NCBI GenBank assembly: GCA_050747745.1
Contig: JBOGKM010000098.1
Span: 1 to 64,000, forward strand
Direction: 5' to 3'
Source of the DNA: SCQP01 sp050747745
Lineage (GTDB): Bacteria > Acidobacteriota > Terriglobia > Terriglobales > SCQP01
Length of the DNA stretch: 64,000 nucleotides
The position numbers were made by a program, and so were the translations under genes. Position 1 is the stretch's first letter. Every line of letters begins with the position of its first letter. Below the pieces are notes generated by a model. The model made no database searches and had not been told where the DNA came from. It was given only the letters and a program-made list of their open reading frames with translations. Of the stretch, positions 8,020-15,926 are shown piece by piece.

Positions 8020-8603
8020 GCTTTCGTCTCCATGATCCCCAGGTTCGGCCGCAACAGCCGCGCCAGCTCAATTCGCCCGCGGTTGATGCGGCTTTTCACC
8101 GTACCTTCCGGCAACCGCAGTACGGCAGCGATTTCTTTATAATCCAAATCCTGCAGATCGCGCAAAATGATGGCTTCGCGCAGCTCCGGCGACAGCTTCA
8201 GCAACGCCCGCTGCACCTGCTCCTGCACTTCCCTTCCCCACACCGCCTGCTCGGCGCTGCGCCCCGGCGCGGCCAGCGGCCGCGGCACGCGCTCGCCCTC
8301 CGCGTTTTCGCCTTCCAGCGGATCGGTCAGCCGCTCCGGCTTGCTGCGGCGATAGTGGTCAATCAACAGATTGCGCGTCAGCGTCGTCAGCCACGTCGCC
8401 AGCGAACCCGCTTCCGCCCGGTAGTGGTCGAGACTGCGGAACAACCGGATAAACACATCCTGTGCCAGGTCATCCGCATCGCTCGAGCTGCCCGTGAAGC
8501 GCAAACAGAGATTGTAAATGCGGCGGGAATGCTGCCGCACCACGTCTTCCCACGCCTCCGCATCCCCGGCCAGGCAGCGGTCCACAAGCTGGCGGTCGTT
8601 CAC
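8016..8603 (-). CDS. ECF (sigma-70 family) RNA polymerase sigma factor
   Basis: Sigma region 2 (YNLCLRFTGSSSDADDLAQD, then VFIRLFRSLDHY) is followed by a variable linker and region 4 (LSPELREAIILRDLQDLDYK, then EIAAVLRLPEGTVKSRINRG), giving the usual size of about 195 residues. I choose the GTG at 8603 (VNDRQLVDRCLAGD) because GAGG lies 5 nt before it and it matches the usual family N-terminus. An upstream GTG at 8690 is preceded by AAGGAGG with only 1 nt spacing and would add 29 residues without a family match. It heads the sigma / anti-sigma / B-box / DUF4097 operon and probably controls envelope genes including its own operon. Confidence 0.92.
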   Translation of the reverse strand: MNDRQLVDRCLAGDAEAWEDVVRQHSRRIYNLCLRFTGSSSDADDLAQDVFIRLFRSLDHYRAEAGSLATWLTTLTRNLLIDHYRRSKPERLTDPLEGENAEGERVPRPLAAPGRSAEQAVWGREVQEQVQRALLKLSPELREAIILRDLQDLDYKEIAAVLRLPEGTVKSRINRGRIELARLLRPNLGIMETKA

Positions 8604-8792
8604 ATTGGCCTCGGCCGGCCGCAGCACACCCACCGTCGCTTGGCGATGTGCCGAAACCCTCGGGTTAATCCAAACTGTGGCAGCGCTCACACCTCCTTAA
8701 ACGCAAATCCAGGGCCAGTTGTTCAGTGTTGGCGATTCCCGGCGGCACAACCTTTATACTTGATGTTGCGGGCCTTCCCTGCCTCGCCCGGA

Positions 8793-9845
8793 ATGAGCCG
8801 TAAACGCATTCTAATCAGTATTTTCCTCGTCGTCGTGGTGGTTTGGCTGGTGTGGCAATTCCATCATAGCCCGGAGTGGAAGCAGTTTAGCCTTCAGAAG
8901 CTGTGGACGGCAACCAGCCAGGCGGAAGGCTGGTACATCGCCGGTTCCGTGGTGCTGATCTACGCCAGTTACCTCATCCGCACCTGGCGCTGGCAGGCCC
9001 TCATGTCGCCGCACGGCCGCTTCAAGCCGGTATTGAAGGGCACGGTGGTCGGTTTCACCAGCCTGGCATTTCTGGGGCGGGCGGGCGAGCTGGTTCGCCC
9101 CTATTATATTGGGCGCAAGCACAGCGGGCTGCCACCCCAGTTGGCGGTGTGGGTGATCGAACGCGTCTTCGACATGGCGGGCGTGGTGTTGCTGGTGGGG
9201 CTGGATCTGGTTTTGAGCCCCAGCATCAAGCAGCTCACGCGCAGCAACGGATTGCAGTCGGGCATGCAGAAGGCCGGCATCATCATCATGGCCGGCGTCG
9301 CCTTCATCGTCATTCTGCTCGTCCTGTTTCATCGCCACTCGCGCGGATTCCTGGCCTTCCTGCACCGACGGCAAGAGCGCCATCCCTGGTCCTTCCGCAA
9401 GCGCTACATGCATTTTCTGGAAATGCTGGCCGAGGGCCTGGAAGGGCTGCGCCGCGGCAAAACGCTTCTGTTTGCGTGCGCCATGACAGTTCTCCTATGG
9501 GTGGTGGTAAGCGGATCCATGTGGGCCGTGGTGCGCGCCTATCCGCACATGCTGCCCAGCTTCGCACTCTCTGGCGGCGTGCTGCTGATGGGACTGACGG
9601 CGATCGGTTCGGTGGCGCAGTTGCCCGCGGTAGGCGGCGGCTTTCAGGTATTGACCATTTTCGGCCTAACGAAAATCTTCGGCGCCGAAACCACGGCGGC
9701 CACCAGCGCCGCTCTAGTCATCTGGCTGGTCTGCTTTTACGCCATCGCCCCCTGGGGTGTCGGCCTGGCCACGCACGAGGGCGTGAGTTGGCGCGGCCTG
9801 GAAGAACAGGCCCAGGACGCGGAGCAAAGCGAACCGTCACCGTGA
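8793..9845 (+). CDS. Lysylphosphatidylglycerol synthase-like multi-pass membrane protein (UPF0104 type)
   Basis: The 350-residue protein shows about 8 hydrophobic segments and the conserved features of the flippase-like domain of aminoacyl-PG synthases. These include YLIRTWRWQALM near residue 50, FLGRAGELVRPYYIGRK near 95-110, WVIERVFDM near 120 and PAVGGGFQVLTIFGL near 280. It lacks the aminoacyl-transferase domain, so lipid transport or an unknown role is likelier than lysyl-PG synthesis. The ATG at 8793 follows CCCGGA; the longer upstream frame is an artefact of antisense coding. It stands alone, divergent from the ECF operon, with a possible TATACT -10 box at 8755 but no convincing -35. 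Confidence 0.85.
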   Translation: MSRKRILISIFLVVVVVWLVWQFHHSPEWKQFSLQKLWTATSQAEGWYIAGSVVLIYASYLIRTWRWQALMSPHGRFKPVLKGTVVGFTSLAFLGRAGELVRPYYIGRKHSGLPPQLAVWVIERVFDMAGVVLLVGLDLVLSPSIKQLTRSNGLQSGMQKAGIIIMAGVAFIVILLVLFHRHSRGFLAFLHRRQERHPWSFRKRYMHFLEMLAEGLEGLRRGKTLLFACAMTVLLWVVVSGSMWAVVRAYPHMLPSFALSGGVLLMGLTAIGSVAQLPAVGGGFQVLTIFGLTKIFGAETTAATSAALVIWLVCFYAIAPWGVGLATHEGVSWRGLEEQAQDAEQSEPSP

Positions 9846-9858
9846 CGGCGCGTGCTAA

Positions 9859-12268
9859 TTAGTGCAGTCCGCTGGCGACGTACAGCGTCGAAAGCGAGGT
9901 GACATAGCCGAAAGCGATCACCTTCCCGTCTCTCGAGATCGAGGCATTTCCATATTGGCTGAATCCGGCCGGACCGGCCGGGTGCAGCGCGGCGATCAAC
10001 TGGCGCTGGCCGGTGCGCAGGTTCACCTCGAAAACGGGTGAATTGGGTCCGTGTATTTGCCGAACGTAAAAATCATCGTCGTGGGCGCCGAATCCCGGCG
10101 GATCGTCAGCCGGCGTGAGTCCCTTGACCGGCACCGCCGCGCCGCAGGCCAACGGATACAGCGCCATTTGCCGCGTGCCTACCGTCTCCCCCAGCACGTA
10201 TTTCCCATCCGGCGTGGGCCAGGCGCTGATCACGCCATCGGGCGTGACCGGCCGGAACGAGCCGTCGAGATGAATCAGCACCCATTGCCCATCCGGCGAA
10301 ATGGCCAGCGGAAGGCCAGCGCCTAGCAGCACCGGAGGCGCGCTGTTGCCGAGCGAAAAGAAATAGGAGGAATACTGGGTCTCATTGGAGGATTAGTCAT
10401 CCACGGCGATCTCGCGGCCGTCCGGCGAAACCGCGGGCCAGGCAGAATAGTCTCGAACGGTGACGTTCTGGCCACCAGAATTCCCTGCGGTGACCACGCG
10501 CGCGGTAGCGCGGATCGCATTGGAGGAGAGCAACACGTGGCCATTGGGAGCAATGTCATCTATCACCAGGCTGTTGGGCGCTTGCCATACGCGGCGCAAT
10601 TTACCCGAAAGCGAGACGGCATAAAGGGACTGGTCAATGGTATTGGCGGCAGTAAACCACACCTCCCGGCCATTGGGCGACCACGCCAGACCGTTCGCTC
10701 CGGCAAACTCCCGGCTCAGCCGGCGCTTGTGGCCCGCGAGGTCCACCACCGCCACGCCGCCGTGATCGTCGCCGAAAACCGGGTGGTTCAGAAAGGCAAT
10801 GAGCTTGCCGCCGGCCGAAAAGCGCAGATCGGTGAAGAATCCGGTGCTGCGGTAGAGAACATGGCCGGCGGGATATTCGAGCGTGGATACGAGCGTGCGC
10901 GGATCCACGCGGGCAATGGCGAGCTCCGAGCCGTGCGGCGGCCAGGCCGCCGCGGTCGCGTTGCGGTACATCGGACGCGGCGCGCCGCCGCTGGCGGGAA
11001 TCACGGAAAGCAGCGACGTTTTGCCATAGGTGGGCGGAAAGCCCAGCACCGCGATCGCGCTCGCCGGCGAGACGGCTACGACCGCGCCTTGCGCCGAGCC
11101 CAGCGCCTGCGGCAGCGGCGGCGCCGAGCCCGGGCTTGGCAGCTCGCCGGAATAGACCGTGGGATCGGTGGCGCCGTTCCAGGCAGCGCTGAAAACGAAA
11201 TTCTGGCCGCCAGGCAGAAAGCGCGCGCCCGAAATGGTCCCGCGGTGATAAGTGACGCGCAGCAGTTGCGGCGGCGGTGGGATCGGCGCCGTTGCGCGGG
11301 CAGCGAAGAAGGCAATCAGCCCCGCGGCCACCACGGCCGCCGCCAGCAGCGGCCAGCCCAGACGGCGCGGGTGCGGCAGAACCGGAAGCGCAGCGGTCGA
11401 GCCGGATTGGGAGAGATCGGCGAGATTGAAGGCGACATCTCCGGCGGACTGAAAGCGCTGGCGCGGCTCTTTTTCAAGACAATGGCGTCGAGTGCGGGTG
11501 AAAGCTCGCGGCGCGGGCCGGTGGAGGAAGCTGAGGACGCAACCAGCGGTTCCGGGTCTTCCTTGAGAATGGAGCTCATCACATCAGCGGCGGAAGAGCC
11601 GCGGAAGGCGCGCCGACCGGCCAGCATTTCATACAACACCGCGCCTAGGCTGAAAATATCACTGCGGGCGTCAGTAGGCTGGCCGCGCACCTGCTCGGGC
11701 GCCATATAGGCAGCGGTCCCCAGCACCACGCCGGGCGCAGTGGCCGCGGCCGGCGCGGCGGCGGTGACGTCTTCGCTCGAAGCGATCAGGTTGAGCTTGG
11801 CGAGGCCGAAGTCGAGAATTTTGACCCGGCCATCCTGGGTGAGGAAAATGTTTTCCGGCTTCAGATCCCGATGGGTCACGCCCTTGTCGTGCGCGGCGGC
11901 CATGCCGCGGGCGATTTGCTCGCCGTAATCCACTGCGCGCGGCTGCCCCAGCGCGCCTGACTGCAGCCGATGGCGAAGCGATTCGCCTTCGAGCAGCTCA
12001 GTGACAATGAAGGGCGAGCCTTCCGGCGTCTGCCCAATGTCGTGAACGCTGAGCAGGTTGGGGTGATTGAGCGCGGCGACGACGCGCGCTTCCTGCCCCA
12101 TGCGCTGCAGCGCGTGCAGGTCCAACGCCATGGCCGCCGGCAGGACCTTGATGGCAACCTCGCGGTTCAGCCGCGTATCGCGCGCGCGAAAAACTTCGCC
12201 ATGCCGCCCGCGCCGAGCGGGGCGACGATCTCGTATGGCCCGAGGCGGATTCCGGGAGCGAGCCGCAC
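9859..12268 (-). pseudogene. Decayed Ser/Thr kinase with PD40 propeller (second copy)
   Basis: Aligned with the intact paralogue at 15927-18524, this copy carries four separate lesions. A 1-nt deletion in the glycine loop (near 12204) shifts the frame after GAGGM. A deletion of about 10 nt near 11487 removes IVGHC and shifts the frame between the kinase and the membrane segment. A TAA interrupts the propeller at 10393-10395 after REIAVDD, with readable sequence continuing in frame. About 75 residues are missing in the last propeller part, where WVLI runs straight into HLDGSF. Kinase motifs HRDLKPEN and DFGLAK survive. The original start was probably the GTG at 12268, about 20 nt after glcF. 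A functional product is very unlikely. Confidence 0.88.
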
Positions 12269-12287
12269 GCACTACATCGTAACAGGG

Positions 12288-13535
12288 TTAGCGCAGCGCC
12301 TGATGGCTGGCGTCGAGCAGTTCCAGCACGTGTGCAATCTGCACCGGCGGCGGCAGCGCCGAAGCAAGCTGGAGCGAGCATCCGGGATTGGCGGTGGCCA
12401 GAATCGCGGCGCCGGTGGCGCGGAAGGCGGCGACGCGGTCGGCCAGCAGGATGGCGGCGATTTCCGGCTGCTGGAGGTTGTAAATGCCGGCGGAGCCGCA
12501 GCACTGATCGGACCGCTCCATCTCGCGCAGCTCGAGGGCGGGTATCTGGCCGAGGAGCGCGCGCGGCGCACGGCGGATCTTTTGCGCGTGCGCCAGATGG
12601 CAGGCATCCTGGTAGGTGGCGACGGCGGGGATGGGGCCCAGCAGAGCTCGGTTCAGGCCGAGATGGTCGAGAAACTCAGTGGCATCCTGGACGCGGGCGG
12701 AAAACGCCTGGGCGCGAGCGCGCCAGTCCGGATCCGTTGCCAGCAGCTCGTCATACGCTTTGAGCTGGGCGCCGCAGCCGGCGGCGTTGGTCACAATGGC
12801 GTCCGCGGCAACCGCCTCCAGCGCCGCAATGTTGGCACGCGCCAGCGAGCGCGCAAACGCGCGATCGCCGGCATGCACATGCAGCGCGCCGCAGCAGCCG
12901 AACGCTTGCGGGATGATTACGTCGCAGCCTTGGTGCGTGAACACGCGGACGGTGGAGCGGTTGAGCGCGGGCAACAGCTCACATTGCACGCAGCCCGGAA
13001 GAAACACCACGCGGGCGCGGCGCCTGCCTGCGGCAGCAAAGGTCTTTCCAGCGGCGGCGAAGGGGTGCGGGTCAAGGCGCGGACACAGCCGCGCCGAAGC
13101 CGGGCCAAAGCGGTCCAGACCGGCTTTTTGCCCCCAGCGAAGAAGGCGCGCGGCGACGCGGCGGCGCCGCGGATGCGGCACCAGATCGCGCAGCAGCCGG
13201 CGCTGCCATGCCGCCAGCGGATGCCGCATCCGCAGCTCGGCGCGGGTGCGCTCGATAATAGCGCCGTAGTCGACGCCGGAGGGACACGCCGTCACGCAGG
13301 CGCGGCAGTCGAGGCAACGGTCCATATGCAGGCGAAAGCCGGCGTCGAGCGGGAGCCGGCCGGCATCGGCCTGCGCCACCTGATAAATGCGGCCGCGCGG
13401 CGAATCCAGCTCCTCGCCCAGCACGCGGTAGGTCGGGCAGGCGTTCAGGCAAAGTCCGCAGCGGATGCAGCGGGTGTAATCGGCCGCGCGCGGCGCATCC
13501 GCCGATGTGAACGCGCTAGCCACAGTCATCCCCAT
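12288..13535 (-). CDS. glcF: Glycolate oxidase iron-sulfur subunit GlcF
   Basis: The 415-residue protein has two ferredoxin-type 4Fe-4S motifs near its N-terminus (CIRCGLCLNACP and CLDCRACVTACP). Downstream are two CCG-type cysteine-rich segments (CGAALHVHAG-like region around residues 215-225 and QCCGSAGIYNL near 345), as expected for electron-transfer subunits of glycolate or lactate oxidases. With GlcD and GlcE it would oxidise glycolate to glyoxylate and pass electrons to the quinone pool. The ATG at 13535 has GGCGGGG 6 nt upstream and overlaps the glcE end by 20 nt, indicating coupling. Distinction from a D-lactate dehydrogenase complex is by the three-subunit layout. Confidence 0.9.
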   Translation of the reverse strand: MGMTVASAFTSADAPRAADYTRCIRCGLCLNACPTYRVLGEELDSPRGRIYQVAQADAGRLPLDAGFRLHMDRCLDCRACVTACPSGVDYGAIIERTRAELRMRHPLAAWQRRLLRDLVPHPRRRRVAARLLRWGQKAGLDRFGPASARLCPRLDPHPFAAAGKTFAAAGRRRARVVFLPGCVQCELLPALNRSTVRVFTHQGCDVIIPQAFGCCGALHVHAGDRAFARSLARANIAALEAVAADAIVTNAAGCGAQLKAYDELLATDPDWRARAQAFSARVQDATEFLDHLGLNRALLGPIPAVATYQDACHLAHAQKIRRAPRALLGQIPALELREMERSDQCCGSAGIYNLQQPEIAAILLADRVAAFRATGAAILATANPGCSLQLASALPPPVQIAHVLELLDASHQALR

Positions 13536-14472
13536 GAAAAACCCCGCCCGGATCGAGCGCGGATTTCAGCCGCTGCATCAGCTCCAGCTCGGCAGCCGGA
13601 ATCGCCCGCCGCCGCGGCGGCGCCGGCGAAACCGCGTACAGTCCCAGCGTCAGCCGCCCGCTAATCTCCGCCGCCGGCCCCAGCGCCGCCAGCGCCGCCA
13701 CCGCCTGCGCCGGCGGAAAACTGACGTTGATCGCCGCCGTCGCCGCCGGCAGCCCGCATTCCTGGAACCGGACCGGCGGTCCCAGCGCCGCCAGCTCCGT
13801 TCGGTAGCGCGCCCGCACCGTGCCGCTGCCGCAATATGTGACCGTAACCGAACGCTCCTCGCCGCGCGCGCGCAACTCCACCGCCAGCGGCCGCAGCGGC
13901 GCGTGCAGCAGCGCCGTCCGCAGCGCCTCGACCTGCGCCCAGCTCAGCCCGCCAAACGCCGCGCACTCGATGCCTTCGGGCCGCGGAAATACTTTCAGGT
14001 TCGCGCCGGTGATAATCCCCAGCGCGCCGCGGCTGCCGATCACCGGCTTCATCCAGTCATAGCCGGCGACGTTTTTGACCACCCTGCCGCCGCAGTGCGT
14101 CAGTGAACCATCGGACGCAACCATTTCAAGGCCAATGGTGAAATCCCGCACCGACCCGAAGCGATGCCGTAATGGACCAGAAAGTCGGCAGGCAAGCACC
14201 GCTCCCAGCGTGGTGGTTTCCGGCGCGGCTACGTCGAGCGGAACGAATTGATTATGTTCGGCGAGCGCGGCGTTGAGCTGCGCTACGGTGCAGCCCGCGT
14301 CGGCGCCCACGGTCAGATCGCCAGGCTGATAGAAGCGGATGCTGCGCATGGGGCGCAGATCCAGTTGCACGTGGGCGCAGGAAGCCGCGCGCCGGCAGCT
14401 GATGCCCAGCCGGCCCGCCTCGCGCACGGCCGCGGCGGCTTCGGCGGGAGTCGAGGCCGTCGCCGTGGTCAC
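13516..14472 (-). CDS. glcE: Glycolate oxidase FAD-binding subunit GlcE
   Basis: From the GTG at 14472 (overlapping the glcD stop as GTGA) the product is 318 residues. It has the FAD_binding_4 pattern of a truncated GlcD paralogue: a degenerate N-terminal part with LTVGADAGCTVAQLNAALAE, then AAPETTTLGAVLA, VRDFTIGLEMVASDGSL, GGRVVKNVAGYDWMKPVIGS and GALGIITGANLKVFPRPEG. Conserved VKNVAGYD is a GlcE hallmark. The long in-frame extension upstream lies inside glcD and is not coding. GlcE is required for oxidase activity in the E. coli system; here the glcD-glcE-glcF order is conserved and fully overlapping. Confidence 0.88.
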   Translation of the reverse strand: MTTATASTPAEAAAAVREAGRLGISCRRAASCAHVQLDLRPMRSIRFYQPGDLTVGADAGCTVAQLNAALAEHNQFVPLDVAAPETTTLGAVLACRLSGPLRHRFGSVRDFTIGLEMVASDGSLTHCGGRVVKNVAGYDWMKPVIGSRGALGIITGANLKVFPRPEGIECAAFGGLSWAQVEALRTALLHAPLRPLAVELRARGEERSVTVTYCGSGTVRARYRTELAALGPPVRFQECGLPAATAAINVSFPPAQAVAALAALGPAAEISGRLTLGLYAVSPAPPRRRAIPAAELELMQRLKSALDPGGVFHGDDCG

Positions 14473-15902
14473 AGCGGTTGTTCCCGGTAGAGCGGCGCGT
14501 CGGCGCGGATTTCGGCGCACATATGAGCCGAGGGCAGCAGTTTGTTGGGATTGAGCAGGCCGCCGGGATTGAACGCGGCGCGGACGCGAGCCATGAAGGC
14601 AAGGTCTTCGGGCGAGAAGATCCAGGGCATCAGGTCCTGCTTCTCGATTCCGACGCCGTGCTCGCCCGTAATCGAGCCGCCCACGGCGACGCAGGCGCGC
14701 AGAATGTCGCGGCTGCAGGCGAGCGCGCGCGGCAGCTCGCCCGCACGCTCGTCGAAAAACACCAGCGGATGCAGGTTGCCGTCGCCGGCATGAAAAATGT
14801 TGCCGGTCCGGAAGCCATGCCGCTGGCCAATCGCCTCGATCTGCTCCAGCACTTCCGCGATGCGCGTGCGCGGAATGACGCCATCCATCACGTAGTTGTT
14901 GGGCGCGATGCGACCCGCGGCGCCGAAAGCGTTCTTGCGCCCGCTCCACAGCAGTTCCCGCTCGTGCGCGTCGGCGGCGTGGCGGACCGAGCGCGCGCCG
15001 GCGGCGCGGCACAGCGCTTCGATGTGGGCAGCATCTTCATCCACTTCCTCGCGCAGGCCCTCGACCTCGAGCAGCAGCACGGCGGCGGCATCCAGCGGAT
15101 AACCGGCATGGACATAGGCTTCGACGGCGCGCAGCGAAAAGCCGTCCATCATTTCGCAGGCCGCGGGCGTAATGCCGCTAGCGGTGAGCGCGGTGACGGT
15201 CGCGGCGGCGTCCCCGACGCGGTCGTAGACGGCCAGCAGCGTGCCCACCGCTTCCGGAAGCCGGGTCAGCTTGAGCGTTATCGCGGTCACCAGCGCCAGC
15301 GTGCCTTCCGAGCCGGTCATCAGGCCGGTCAAATCCCAGCCCGGCGCATCCAGTTCCTTGCCTCCGATGGCGGCGACTGAGCCATCGGCCAGCACTAGTT
15401 CGAGGCCGGTAATGTGGTTCACGGTGACGCCGTGCAGCAGCGTGTGCGGGCCTCCGGAATTTTCCGCCACGTTTCCGCCCAGCGTGCAGGCGCGCTGGCT
15501 GGAAGGGTCCGGCGCGAAATAGAAGCCGGTGGCGGCGATGGATTGCGAGAACTCAAGGTTGACCACACCCGGCTCGACCACGGCGCGGGCGTTTTCGACG
15601 TCCACTTCGAGAATGCGCCGCATGCGGTTCAGGGAAACGATGATGCCACCCTCGCGCGCCACCGCGCCGCCGCTCAGCCCGGTCCCCGCGCCGCGCGCGA
15701 CGATTGGCACGCCGGTCGCGCGCGCCGCGCGCACAATTGCGACCACCTGCTCGCGCGAGTGGGGGAAAACGACCACATCGGGCAGGGCACGATCCACGCC
15801 GCCGTCGTACTCATAGAGCACGCGGCTCAGCTCATCGCCCAGCAGATTTTCTTCACCCACGATCGCGGCCAGCTGCGATCGCAGCGCGGCGGAAATGGCC
15901 AT
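14469..15902 (-). CDS. glcD: Glycolate oxidase FAD-linked subunit GlcD
   Basis: The 477-residue flavoprotein carries the catalytic FAD domain: VPIVARGAGTGLSGGAVA near residue 65, FAPDPSSQRACTLGGNVAEN near 130, TGSEGTLALVTAITLKL near 190. The C-terminal FAD-oxidase domain has GNIFHAGDGNLHPLVF near 370 and GSITGEHGVGIEK near 405. These match GlcD and D-lactate dehydrogenase family members. It begins 24 nt after the intact Ser/Thr kinase on the same strand and overlaps glcE by 4 nt. Substrate is inferred from the glcDEF arrangement; a D-2-hydroxyacid other than glycolate cannot be excluded. Confidence 0.9.
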   Translation of the reverse strand: MAISAALRSQLAAIVGEENLLGDELSRVLYEYDGGVDRALPDVVVFPHSREQVVAIVRAARATGVPIVARGAGTGLSGGAVAREGGIIVSLNRMRRILEVDVENARAVVEPGVVNLEFSQSIAATGFYFAPDPSSQRACTLGGNVAENSGGPHTLLHGVTVNHITGLELVLADGSVAAIGGKELDAPGWDLTGLMTGSEGTLALVTAITLKLTRLPEAVGTLLAVYDRVGDAAATVTALTASGITPAACEMMDGFSLRAVEAYVHAGYPLDAAAVLLLEVEGLREEVDEDAAHIEALCRAAGARSVRHAADAHERELLWSGRKNAFGAAGRIAPNNYVMDGVIPRTRIAEVLEQIEAIGQRHGFRTGNIFHAGDGNLHPLVFFDERAGELPRALACSRDILRACVAVGGSITGEHGVGIEKQDLMPWIFSPEDLAFMARVRAAFNPGGLLNPNKLLPSAHMCAEIRADAPLYREQPL

Positions 15903-15926
15903 CGCTCCGATTATGGCAGAGCGCGA

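Noticed and set aside
7854..8792. An upstream extension of the UPF0104-type membrane protein
   Set aside because: It runs antisense to the sigma and anti-sigma genes and has no signal or domain; the ATG at 8793 starts the recognisable protein.
14473..15012. A 180-codon upstream extension of GlcE
   Set aside because: It lies fully within glcD in another frame and adds a sequence unlike any FAD-binding domain; the GTG at 14472 gives the family start.
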